DNA of 64,000 bases, taken from positions 778,441-842,440 of the forward strand of contig NC_092368.1 of assembly GCF_030848805.1 (NCBI RefSeq). Direction: 5' to 3'. This DNA is from Temnothorax longispinosus (lineage: Eukaryota; Arthropoda; Insecta; Hymenoptera; Formicidae). Both the position numbers and the translations under genes were made by a program. Each line of letters begins with the position of its first letter. Positions within the stretch are counted from its first letter, which is position 1. This document shows, in pieces, positions 33,381-45,090 of the stretch. The notes under the pieces are model-generated. The model made no database searches, was not told the origin of the DNA, and saw only the letters and a program-made list of their open reading frames with translations.

Positions 33381-34330
33381 AAGAAAAATCGAACGTGTTA
33401 TAATTTTGTCACGGCGCGACGCGTTGCGTCACGCACCGACTCGCGGTATATCGCATCCACTCCGTGAGGAAGAGGAAATAAAACTCTCCTCTCTGATAAC
33501 CTTTCTCTTTTTTTTCTATCTCATTCGATTATTGTTAGTGTACAGTGTACACGTGCACGAAAGCTACGCGAGATAATTAAAATGAAAAAACCAAATAATA
33601 AGAAAGTCTAAGGCATTCTAATGCGCGAAGAGATTTCTTTGAGAAGCTCTAGCGATACGACGCTCTTTTAATTGGACTATTTTTCGCGATTGTTCGATTC
33701 GCGGATACCTCGGGAGCAAGATGGCTAAGGAAAAAGAAAAGAACTTTCACCGCGAAAACACGGGTTCTTTTGAGACACCCTATATAATATATATGTATAG
33801 TATATACGCGCACGCGCATCCATCGGGCAACGGGAAGCTCCCATCCGCGAACGAGGAGAACGCGCGAACGCACGTACACGCATACAAATATCCGATCGAA
33901 GCGCACAAAGCACACATACACACATACATGCGTGCGCGCGCGCGCGCGTAACGACGCGCAGAGACGACAAAGAAAGAGCCCTAGCGACCAGCAATGCGGC
34001 AACAGCGAGCGCCTGCGCGCCGCTCTATGTGAGTCAAGGACGACACGTGCGGCTACGAACGACCTACTTATATCTCTGTCGCTTCGTGCGCGATCGCCCC
34101 GGTGCCACGAACTTTCCCGAGCGCAGAAATAGGACGGTCGACGGAGCCCCGAGCCCCGAGTCCCGACGTTTTACGGATCGGCCTAACCCTTCCTCCTTTC
34201 CCCGCCCTCCTCCTCCTCCCGTCGTACAATGCCGCGTACTGAACGCTGCCGCTATACCCAGAGACCGCCTTAACCCTTTCAACTACCACGCTATCGTTAC
34301 GACTGGCATCCGACTTTGTTAAGCCTTCGT
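33380..34330. promoter_or_regulatory. CpG-rich promoter-like block
   Basis: Dense CpG with GCGCGCGC and CACACACA runs near 33800-33950. Several overlapping compositional frames lie on both strands. A promoter or 5' exon is plausible by composition only. Confidence 0.3.
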
Positions 34331-34805
34331 CCACACTCACAATCAGATGAAAAATCTATTTTTTTTTTTTTTTTTTCAAATTATGCACAATTTGATATAA
34401 ATATATATCTTTATACATGTATAAAGATAATAAATTTCACGTTCGACATGTATAAGCTTTCACATACACATATCTAACGCGCGCACACGCAGCTAGATAA
34501 GTATAGATACTTAGAATGTGTATTTGTAAGAAAGATTTTTTTTTCTATTTCAAATTGAGATATATTCAGATTGATATATCCTGATGAGTAACATAATTTG
34601 ATTACCATACAATTATCGCATTGTCTAGGTAGGTTTAAGAAAAATCCTTGTACCTATAAGTAAATTACGAGATTCGTTCAATGATGATAGTGCTTTCAAT
34701 TTACATCGTCTTCATTCAATCGTTTAATCATTGTAATGTTAATTGTTGCCGGCCCCAATGCTCGTTCAGCAATCATCGAGCGTTACGTAACACGATAATG
34801 AAGCA

Positions 34806-34830
34806 TCCCTCTCTCTCTCTCTCTCTCTCC
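34806..34830. repeat. (CT)n microsatellite
   Basis: A CT-dinucleotide run followed directly by a C homopolymer run. Confidence 0.85.
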
Positions 34831-35280
34831 CCCCCCCTCTTCAACGAAACATACATTGTCAAAACGCGGCTGATCGCGGAAGACCAAATATTTCGCGAGG
34901 CACAGTTAATCCGTTAGAAGATCGCATTAATAATTAATAAAATTGTGATACATTCAATTTATTTATTATTTCATATTCTTATCATATTACGTTTTCGTTA
35001 ACAATATATCTTTGATATAGCTAAGTTTTATATTTCGAATTTTAAACTAACAATTATTTTATTTTATATTTTAAAATATTTTATTTTTATAAATTTCGTT
35101 TCAAATAGAATAATATCAACATGTCTAATAATACACTCATCATACATATTAATATTATTAATCATTAATTTCTTATTACGGGAATCCTTTTCCTTTTCAA
35201 TTCATTATAAACGTTGGAATCCACATTGGAATCATTTTTCTATCGACTGGTCATTATATTTACAATGTAAGAACTTACAG

Positions 35281-35412
35281 ATATTCCTAAACATAGATAC
35301 AATGGAGTCAGCGCGAGGTCAGCACGAGGACTCCGTGTTCAGGGAGTGGCGGAAATCTCGACAGCCGGGGCCGCGGCCGTCGAGACGCCCTAGATGTAGA
35401 ACCAGGCAAGAT
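35281..35412. other. GC-rich exon-like island in AT-rich DNA
   Basis: A sharply bounded GC-rich island of about 130 bases. On the plus strand a 38-codon frame (MESARGQHEDSVFREWRKS at its start) opens at 35308. On the minus strand it is bounded by an acceptor-like TTCTACATCTAG and a strong donor GTAAGTTC. Either strand could carry an exon; I recognise no protein. Confidence 0.25.
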
Positions 35413-35419
35413 CGATAGA

Positions 35420-36030
35420 AAAATGGGTCAAAGGTTCGGCCACCGCCTCTGCCATTAAATGATCGCGAGCGTTTCGCCGCAAATTGAAGGACAGATAGGG
35501 ATGGAAAAAATAAAACATGTGAATTTTTTTATTCTCCTTTTGTCTCAAATCAGTGTGTGGAAAGGTGCACATATCGTTAAGATCAAATTATAAATTAAAT
35601 AATTGGCCCAAAATTCTTATTTTCTGACAAAAATGTAGCTATAGTGTCGAGATAAACATTAATCATATATAAAAATACATATAAGTTAGAAAATAAAATA
35701 AAAATATATTGGATTTTGTATGGAAAAAGCAGCATGATATTTGCTTTCTAAAATACGCGGCTAGGAAAAAAATTACAGCAATTAGGAATTTGGAAAGATC
35801 GACTTTGTAATTTTTTTTCATGTTAATAAACACGAACACATGTTGATAAATATCACGTCACATTACACATACGATATATCAATGATCTTATTGATATGAT
35901 CAAATATGATTAAATAGAATACTTTACTAAATAATAAAAGCGCAGAAAAATTCTGCCGATAAGACTTCCTGATATTTGAAAAATCTGCAGAGAGATTCTG
36001 CAGATATCTAATCTCGTCTATGGCTCGGTG
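35420..36030. other. AT-rich non-coding DNA
   Basis: No gene is supported. Confidence 0.3.
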
Positions 36031-36039
36031 CAGGTTTTA

Positions 36040-37100
36040 CATAACCGAATCAATCTTCCGGCTTGAACCGCGCTGCAACGTGGTCGCAGCGATTGGCTCG
36101 TAGCGATTCGCGGCAGCTCCTAGGCCTAAGGCGAACCGACACGGGCTCGATTCCACCGTTTCTTCCCACCCGTGGCATAAGTAGCGGGTTCTCGCGCGCA
36201 CCGCCAGCAGTTCCTGTTCGGCTGTTGTCATGGAATCGTGCTGGCGAGAGTGAATCTACCTCCACGTATACGCGCGTTTTAACGCTTACACACGCCGCCC
36301 CGTACCGTACCGTACGGCGTACGTACATAGGCACGGTACGCCGAGGACGGTGGAAATATTGCGCGCGCGCGTGCAAAATGTGTGCGCACGCTCGCGCACT
36401 CTCGTATATCGATATGCGCGTGTGTTCCTCCGGTCGTCGGGGAGAGGGAGTGAGGAGGAAGGGGGTGGCGGAGAGAGAAGGGAGGCGGGCAAGCCGCCAA
36501 GTGTGCAACATTTCGCGCGCGCGTGAGCGTGTGTGTGTGTGTGTATTCGCGCGCGTTACTGTGTGTGTCACGTGCGTGCGTGAGTGCGCGCACGTCGGCC
36601 AATCGCGACCCAAGTAGCAACGGCGCCCGACCAATGACAGCGGGCGACGGTGCCTCGCTGCGAGTGCGCGCCATCGTCATCGCCGGATGCGGCCGCGATC
36701 CGCGGTGGGTGGTGGGGCAGCGACTGAGAGTGCGGTACGGGCTACGCGCTCGAGCGTGTTCTCGTTCGTCGCAGCTCGCTCTCGGATTCGGTTGTGTTTC
36801 CGCGTCAAGTCACGGTCCGTAGTACGACGAGGAGTTCGTCCGGCGCCTAAAACGTTTCTCGCGAATGGCCATCTCGCGCGAATCGATCCGATCCGATCTC
36901 TCCCACCCGCCGTTCTTATCCATCTCGCGGACAGAAAACTCGACAGGAGTTTTTCTTTTGAGTTTTCCAAAATCTATCTTTTTTTCGAAGACTCAAAAGA
37001 AAAAGTGCGGATATTAATAGAAGTTCTCTGGATTCTTCGCTGGAAGGGGAATCCAAGGAGACGAGAAATCCAGTAGAACTTATATTTAATCAAGATCGAG
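36040..37100. promoter_or_regulatory. CpG island, probable promoter
   Basis: A strong CpG-rich block with GTGTGTG and GCGCGC runs. Two CCAAT boxes in the same orientation lie near 36598-36632 (GGCCAATCGC and GACCAATGAC). Frames of up to 194 codons occur on both strands but are low-complexity Arg/Ala/Thr-rich. A housekeeping-type promoter with a 5' untranslated exon to the right is the simplest reading. No coding exon could be assigned. Confidence 0.4.
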
Positions 37101-37979
37101 CCTGTTGTACGGAGCAAGAAACGGGGCTTCCGGAATCTGACTTTATTTAAAGTAACGGGCAGGATCCTGTAAGATCGAGTTTACTTATTCGCCTCAAAAG
37201 GATTGAATTAATATCGTTCTCAAATAATAATCGAGTTCGCTCGGGTGAACGAAAAAACTGTCACGATATCGTTCAGGAAAAAAATCGGAATAAAAGTAAT
37301 TCGGAAAACGGGGAACGATGGGAAGCCGAGAAAAGAGGTAACTGTGTTGCAAAGATGCAAACGTCCATTTTAAAAGAAGAGGAACCAACGGGGGCGCCGC
37401 CTATACGAGCGATGTTGCACGATTCGCGATTTCTGCGTGCGTGGCGTGACCGGAAGCAAGACTCTCTCGTGCTGGCTTAAATCGTGCTGATCACTCGGTC
37501 GACATCGTACGTATTTTCTGGATTTGATTTCTTTCCTGTGTGTGAGTATCAAGACGACGTAGGTTTGTCAATCGACGAAAAAAGATTATACTTTCTCAAG
37601 AATGGGAGAGAAAAAAAAAAGGGAAAAGAGAGTTCAACGAGAGAAAGAGAGAGATTTCTCGTCGTACTTGCCTCCCTTTTCTCTCCGCTTACGAAAGCAG
37701 GACTTTCGGGAGAAAAATAACGCGACCCATTGACTGCGACTGCTTGACCTATTTACCGCAACCTTTGGACTCGTTCCTACCTTCTTTTTTTCCCCTCTTC
37801 CCATCGCTATGTACTTCCCGCGCAAGCCTAGTATCATCGAACATTTCCGCCCGATGCGATCAGTGCAGTGAATAGAGATCTAGCGGGAGTTGATCTTTGT
37901 GCATTCTCTCTGGCGAATTCCCGGAACTGTGTTGCGAGAAAGGTGAAAGCTATTAATGACAGCCACGTCGATTCCTCGG

Positions 37980-38110
37980 ATCCACCGGTCGATTAGAATT
38001 TTTCAGTTTTGCAAATCTTTGATACCACTCCGTTATTAAATTTTATATTTTGTGAGCTCCGCGAATTTTTTTCATTTTCTAAATCATAGTCTACGAATTA
38101 ATATTCGATA
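37980..38110. repeat. Short GATCC/GAATT word tract
   Basis: A small patch with the same irregular texture as the arrays in U1-70K intron 4, beginning CTCGGATCCACCGGTCGATT. Confidence 0.3.
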
Positions 38111-38319
38111 TCTGGACTTTTCTTCGTATTTTCTAAGATTTTTTACATTTTTTATGCATTGTCCCATGTTATAGAAATGTTAGTTTTTTTAATTAACATT
38201 TTTCAATTTTCACACCGTTACAATGGAAATAAATTAGCAGAAAAGTAACAGATGGGAAAAGACGGGAAGAAAACGAAAGAAAATGTCGGTGGTCCATCGT
38301 TGGTGCCGTGTGTTCGCGG

Positions 38320-38322
<3 letters not shown>

Positions 38323-38390
<68 letters not shown>
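38323..38390. repeat. (CT)34 microsatellite
   Basis: A pure CT-dinucleotide run of about 68 bases. On its opposite strand it is a GAGA-factor-type (GA)n tract. It lies immediately upstream of a CpG-rich promoter-like block. Confidence 0.95.
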
Positions 38391-38396
<6 letters not shown>

Positions 38397-38399
38397 CGC

Positions 38400-38860
38400 A
38401 CATTGTCGCTCACTCAGCGGGCAAAGATGGCGGCCCCCTCTCACCCGTTGGTCGGCTCGGCAAGAGAGACTCGGCGAGAGGGGCCGAACCATGTGACGCA
38501 ACTGCCGCTGTCACGTGACCGTGCCGTAGCTCTGGCTCGCTCGCTGGGCCAGTGTGTGATCTAACGTTTGTTACGGCGGCCGACTGCGGAGAATACATAT
38601 CGAGGAACGGCAGCCAGGAAGCAGCGGAGGAGACGGGAAGGCTCATCCCAGCCACTTCTCTTGCCTTGCCTTGCCTTGCCTTGCCGCGACAACAGAGCGC
38701 AGACTCTCTCTCGGTCGCTGGGTCAGTGGGGGTGAGAAACTGGCTTGGCTTATATGCAAAACGACAGTCAGTCTTTTTCTCTCTCCTATCGGCCCCGCGA
38801 CAAAGCGCAATTTAACAATAATGAACTGGTCTCCTTCCTTGGACAACGATGTTATCCGGG
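38400..38860 (+). promoter_or_regulatory. CpG-rich promoter-like block next to (GA)n
   Basis: Directly after the CT/GA tract come AAGATGGCGGCC near 38425 (YY1/Pho-like) and GTCACGTGACC near 38510 (E-box palindrome). A GGTCAGTGGGG near 38720 resembles the arthropod initiator. The combination is typical of an insect promoter, but no protein-coding start is recognisable. Confidence 0.4.
38661..38685. repeat. (TTGCC)5 tandem repeat
   Basis: Five uninterrupted copies of TTGCC inside the promoter-like block. Confidence 0.95.
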
Positions 38861-39104
38861 TTTTTTTTTAGGACGCGCGCGATAACATCGAATCGTTAAG
38901 ATCCTAAATCTGTGCCCCGTCGTTCTTTTTCGTTCTTTTATATAAGGAAGAAATGATGGGAACTATTTAAAGCTCGTTTCAAACCTTGTTTTCCATTGTT
39001 ATTCATATCCATATTAGTATTTTCTGCAATTCACGGATCTTAAAAGTTCTAGATTTCATAATTTTGATAGAAAACAACTACATGGTAAACCCATTTCGAA
39101 AATC

Positions 39105-39295
39105 TATATATATAAAAGAAAGGATGTAGGTCTCGGAACGGGTTACCATTCACATGATATTCCTTCACTCATAACCTTCAAACTCTCCAATCAACCTCAT
39201 AAAAATGAGGCATACATGGGATGAGAGCCGGAATCAAACCGAGACCGTTCGATTACGTGTCGGCCGCTCTCACACGGATCCACGCGCCTCATCCC
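39105..39295 (-). mobile_element. tRNA-related SINE (or tRNA pseudogene with tail)
   Basis: Read on the minus strand, a 78-base head (39295-39218) starts GGGATGAG and closes with CTCATCCC, an 8-base pairing like an acceptor stem. It holds an A-box-like TGGATCCGTGTGAGAGC and a B-box-like GGTTTGATTCC at tRNA-like spacing. The downstream body of about 110 bases ends in TTCTTTTATATATATAG. The 12-base string GGTTACCATTCA in the body recurs at 39531, perhaps a second fragment. The D arm does not fold cleanly, so this is not a working tRNA gene. Confidence 0.55.
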
Positions 39296-39299
39296 ATTG

Positions 39300-42200
39300 A
39301 TGATCCTGTATCTTCGGAAGTTTTATAGATTCTCGAGTGATGGGTCTTCAGTTCCAAAGATCACGTGACTCGCTATATTTTTTCTTTAATTTTATCGTAA
39401 TATATTTTTTATCTTTAAACACTTGATACCGTAAACTGATATGACATAATCATATCTTCAAGTTTAATTGATATTGAAAATCTCTTGTTCCGATGATATT
39501 TGAATTCCTTTTATTGACTCTACAATATACGGTTACCATTCATCTTATCCTCCATTTCTGAAACTTTTGACCTCGTCAATTTCTCAACTTCCGCGCGCGC
39601 GCACACATAATCTTAGATCCGTGGTTCTGCAGATCATTGGATTCGCAATTTTAACATTCACACGTAGCACGGGCTCAACAGTGAAAGCCATGTTCCCCCA
39701 GCTGTGACAGACAATATTAAGAGGCTCTGGGATCACGGAAAACACTGAGCGAGTACCGGCCATACTTCAATGGACTTTTCCCTCGGCGACTCATTTGCTT
39801 CCTCTCAATTTGTTTCACATATGTGGAAAATATTTCGAAATTACTATCACTATTTCTTATCCATAATTTTACAAGGCGTTAATTATTTCTTTTTTTTTTA
39901 TTGTGCTTAGAGAGTGAGTTTAAATAATAATTCCAGAATTAAATAATATTTCTACGTGCATTTTGTGATATTTATACATATTAATTATTGATCGCATAGA
40001 CTTTCTTTTTTTTTTAATTAGATAATTTTTTATTATCAGCGATGTTATTGGAAATAGTGAACGAGTAAAAGTACGGATAAGTCCACGCAATTTAATTTTA
40101 AGCTCCGCCTACGTGCGGAGCTGGCGTTATCCAAATACGCTGTTGGACTCTGCGATCGTGCAAGATCCTGGGCTTAGGCCGCCGTTCACCTCCTTGTCGC
40201 GTACTATACTTTCTAAAGCTGCTTACTTTCGTAACTCGGCAAATACCGGCCGTCGCGGATTCTTTTTCCCGACCGGCCGGGAAACTAACAGACCGACATG
40301 ACGTTTTCCACGTATTTTTTTTCACGCACACGTCATTCTTCTCTTAAACGGCGATCAGCTCGAGAAATCTCAATCAATATATATATGTATATCCCTTCTT
40401 GAATTTTTCTTTGTTTTTCTTACGTTTTCGATATACTCGCATTTATGAATTTATGGACATATATATGTATAATTCCGAATTTGTACTATAAATTATATAT
40501 CCGTTTTTATTACTAAAACTCGTTTTTTATTTACAGCTAGAATATGTTTTAAAAACTATATTATACATATGTCTATTCTAATTTATTACAATTGTTATCT
40601 TGTACTCTATGTAATGTAATTCCGGAAAAATTATATCGAAATAAAAAAATAAAAATAGCACATTTTTTAACACATTTCTGAATTATTGTATGTTATTTGT
40701 ATGTTCGATTTTATTATCTAAGATCTTATCGACACTTTTTAATTCAGTCATTTTACCACTGTATACATTTTTAACAAAATACATTGTCTCGTTAGTCAGA
40801 AATAGTTCAGCATCCATGCACGTGTATATTATATTGCACCATGTGCAACTTGTGTATTATACTTGTAATTTTTGTAGTTTCACTATTTTCTTTTTACAAG
40901 GCATGTCGATGTTTTTTTTATTCCACAAGATTCTAAGAGTTAGAGTCGATAATCTAATTCTTAATTGTGGTATCGACGACTAACGTTGCAAGTCCATCCA
41001 ATTATTATCAGCATGATTCCTAATGAAGTCGGGATGTTAGAAATTGTCAATCGAGCGAATGATAAATTGTAGCAATCTAGCAACTTGTTTGTGTTACAAT
41101 CAAATTTTCAGTTTATAAACGTGCACTTATACGATGATATACAGACAGTTTCACACACAAATTAACCAAAAGTTGCGATCAATATTGATGCCAATACATT
41201 GCGATACTGATAAGAGATTAATAAATATTAAAACAAAAAAGTATAGGCTTTGTTATTTATATTCATGCATCTTTTGCATTTCTTCTTATCTAATATTCTG
41301 CGGTGTATATTCTTTAGAGTATATTTCTGAATCGCTTTGTGCGAAATATCATGCACAGCTACGGTATTGCTTTTACATCTCCGAGCAAACAGCGGGTGCG
41401 TTAATCATACTCCGGCCAATATCTAAATGTGTTACGCAACGCAATGGTGTCCATTTGTACGTAGAAGTGAAGACGTAAGATTGAATAACTGCTCACAATA
41501 TTTCGATTAACGAAATTATATAAAGAGCTCTATCATTCATTATCTTATATTTCCCGTCGTAAATGCAACATGACAAATGTAGACATTATGAGGTCTAGGT
41601 AACAGACAGTAAAGGGTTAATGTTGGGGATGACGAAGGGTAAGCAGAACGTGCGCGTGTGAAGAGGAAAATGGAACCGGCTTGCTTTGTTCACACGCATA
41701 TGTACGAAGACTATAATTTCGACTATGGTGTATTATAAAATCTCAACCACGCTATTTATTAACGAGTGGAAAACGTAACAACAGTAATAAAGTCTTCTAC
41801 AACGTCTACACTACTTTTGCGGTAAAAAGACTGCAAAATTAGTGTGGCAATTGAGTTCACGCTGCGTTAGTAATTATACAAACATCTTCTAATTTATCTA
41901 ATGCTAACAAATTAAGATAGAAAAGACATGTATTCGGGGGAAACTGTTTTCTGTCGCGCGAGAGCATGGGACACACGACCATTTGCGAATGCTAAAGCGC
42001 CATTTTCTTACGCGGCGTTGCACCGCAACCATCTTTCATATATAGACGACCGAAGCGTTTCCGTTTTTATTTCGGATCCGTATATACCGCACTGTAAGAT
42101 TCCAATCCTCGCCATCTAATTTTACTCCGTTGGCCCCGATATCGCATCGTTTTGCTCCATCGCGGCCGTACTTGATTTCAAAAAAGAACTTTAGGCTCGT

Positions 42201-43280
42201 GAAAAAATAAGCATGAATCGAGTTTTCACAGCTGCAGCTAAAAATTTCGGAATAGAGATTAAATGTCGTTCTCGGAGTTAATATTATTTAGCGATATGTG
42301 TTTCTTTTAACGGCATTGTGTTATTTTCATTTCAGTCGTTTTAAATTTGTTCTTTCAAGTGTACTAATTGTACTATGCTATAATACTATGCTGTAAAATT
42401 TTTTAGTATACATTTTTTACATAAATTTTTAATATTTATTATCGCGTAAATAAATAAATATAATCAATAAACAATAGATGTAAATTATTAACAGCGATCA
42501 ATAATTGCCAAAATTTGCGCTGTTGAATGATTCCGTCGTAGGAATTTTTGAAAATGTTGTCCAGTCGACGCCAATGGCGCGGATGACATCATTGCGAAAC
42601 AGTTGGCTCGTGGGGCAAAGAGACAGCGGTAAAGACCGTGGATCATTGCAAGGGGAAGGAGGAGGTGGCGGTGAAGCATATGATGCTAGAGAAGAACGGA
42701 GACGACGGACAGAGATGACGCGAATAGAAAGAGAAGGAGAGACATATGAGAGATGCAAGGAAGCAATGAAGGAGAGAGACGGAGAGAAAGAGAGAGAGAA
42801 CGATAGCAGCCATGATGAAGCGAGACGAGTGAAATGGTACCGTGATATAAGCATGTAGTGAATCTGCCGTTTGGTGGGGATAGAGGAAGGGGGCGAACGG
42901 GGGGTGGCTAGGCCTTGAAGAAACTAAGACGGATAAAGGCACGCATCGCTTATGAACGGAACTCTAGCGCTGAAGTCAGCACGGTTATTTCTCGAGCTGA
43001 AGTCAGCGTACCTTTCTCTATAATTCAATATGTATATATCATTTTATATATACAATACATATATTGTTCTTAATATGTATCAAATGGAGTCGTTCACTGA
43101 TCACGTAATGGCGATATTTCATAAATCTATAAATATTGATGATGCTAATTTCGCAAAAATATTACAAATGATAGAATATTACAGGTGGAAAAGAATGTAA
43201 GAAGTTTGAATAATTAGTAACAAGTAGATACGATGCGTTGGATACTATAGACATGCTTATCGTCAATATATACGCACTCA
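39300..43280. other. Mostly AT-rich non-coding DNA
   Basis: No gene is supported. The frame at 41134-41478 (114 codons) lacks any motif and is about what chance allows in DNA of this composition. The frame at 42505-42858 follows a purine-rich GAGAGA-type tract and is low-complexity. Confidence 0.3.
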
Positions 43281-43288
43281 TACATGTA

Positions 43289-43645
43289 CAGGGTGTCTGG
43301 TAATAAGTGTATCACCTCTCGTAGGTAGAGCGGGTCAAATAAAACTGAATAGAAAAGTCCGGCGGTTATAGAACGCGGCAAGGAAGAAACGACCCAGTGT
43401 AACGCGCCAATTGCGGTTTCTATACGCTCATGACGAGGAACATTGAGAGGAGCGCGCTTCTAGCAACCGCAATTGATTCATATAACACTGTCTCTCGCGA
43501 CGCTGAATCGCGTCGAGGCACGTTCATTCGATAGATCTTAATTAATTTTTTATTGATTATTGAAAAAAATCCGCAAAACGTAGAGGACTTTTCTATTCGG
43601 TTTCTGCCCACGAGAGGTGGATACGATTATTACTTAGACATCCAG
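43289..43645. mobile_element. TA-flanked MITE (Tc1/mariner type)
   Basis: A 357-base element begins CAGGGTGTCTGGTAATAAGT and ends GTCTAAG...-complementary (AGACATCCAG), with TA on both sides (43287-43288 and 43646-43647). The inverted termini continue through ATCACCTCTCGT and AATAGAAAAGTC on both sides, with gaps. No transposase remains. TA duplications and CAGGGTGTC-like ends fit Tc1/mariner relatives. Confidence 0.7.
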
Positions 43646-45017
43646 TATGCATATATAAATATATCTAAGTCTGTGTGCGAGCGTGTATATGTGCATAGAC
43701 CAGTAGGTTGCGTAATCGACGACGATATCAATTATTAGGCAGTCTTCGAAGCACAGGCGAGTCATCGGCAACCTCGCGTTCGCCAATACCAATATTACAC
43801 GACGTCGCCACCGGCGATGATCGATTCACTCGTATACACATTTTTCACATATTACTTTATGAAAAATAAGCGCTTTATTTTCTGTGTTACAAAGAACCCG
43901 TGCGGAGACAATGATTATCCTTCATCGTATATTTCGAGTACCATTTACAAAGAGAAGAAAGATTCCGGGTCTTCCGACATTTTTCAGTGAAAACCTCCGA
44001 GGCTCCATGTATGCTGCGGAGAACGGAGACGATGGCATCCTCTTTTTCATCCATTTCCGTCTCACGGACCCTTTGCGGCATTCGTCCTGTTCGGCCAAAA
44101 GCCCACCCCGACTTTCACCCTCACCCACCATTCCCTAACGACTCCGTGGCCGAAGATGGCCGCTGAGGTCATCGTTAGACCACGCCCTGCGAAACGAAGC
44201 TTTCTGCTATAGAGGAACTGTCGAGGGAGGATCAAGAACAACTCCAAGGACAACGAGCGCCGCTCCTACGGGAAGCGTGCCGACCGGACCACTCTCCGCG
44301 TTCCTCTCTTCCCGGAAATTGCGAGCGTACACACGAGCGGGCCGATTCGCTCGCGTCATGGCACATGATGTAGGAAAATTACTGGTCATCATACATGGAA
44401 ACGATTAAGTGTTTCCTCATCCCGATTCCTCGTACAATGTCGTAAAAGATACAGGTTGACTCAGGTTGCGTGGTCGAAGCGAACGTTTTGGATTTTAATA
44501 AACGGTTTATCGCCTAAATCTTGTGTAAGAAGAAAAACGACGAAGATAAATGTAAAATTATGTCACAAAAGCAATTGCGAAGTACGATACATATCAATTT
44601 GAAGGCACCTGATGTGATGTAAAAATTGATTTGGAAACCTCCGCGCCGAATTATCTCTCTTACCAATGCAAACAATTATTTAAATGTAATATAGTACCAC
44701 AAAAAATATTTCTCTTTTTCAAAGAAGAGCGATATACCCTTCGAAATTATTTTAAATCAAGAGAAAGAAAAAAATAAATAAATCGATTAACGTAAAACTT
44801 ATCAACAACTCATCTTCGTTTCATTCTTTTCAATTGTCTACTTGTTTCTTCTTTCTCCTGCCCGCTTCTTTCTCCCCTCTTTCTCGCTCTTTCTCGCTCT
44901 CCTTCCTCCCCCCCTCCCTCCCGCCACCCGTTCTCGCTGATCCGGCGTACGCGGCGGACTAACTTACGTAAGAGAGATGTACTTAACAACCCACCTACTG
45001 CCTATTCAAGGGATCAA

Positions 45018-45090
45018 GGTAAACCGGTAGACAGGTAACCCAGGCAGGCAGATTAGTAGGCAGGTAGATGAGTGGGTAGGTGGGCACGCA
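45018..45090. repeat. Degenerate GGCAGGTAG minisatellite
   Basis: About 70 bases of imperfect repeats of GGTAG / GGCAG words (GTAGGCAGGTAGATGAGTGG and similar). The reverse-strand frame through it is a repeated Leu/Pro/Thr-rich peptide and not a gene. Confidence 0.65.

Noticed and set aside
36050..36634. Minus-strand 194-codon open frame in a CpG island
   Set aside because: It overlaps long frames on the other strand, encodes a low-complexity Arg/Ala/Thr/His-rich peptide and follows GT and GC dinucleotide runs. Composition explains it.
41134..41478. 114-codon frame with a hydrophobic middle
   Set aside because: About one such frame is expected by chance in DNA of this AT content, with no motif or flanking signals.
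42505..42858. 118-codon frame rich in Glu and Arg
   Set aside because: It comes from a purine-rich GAGA tract and a similar frame exists on the other strand. No homology recognised.
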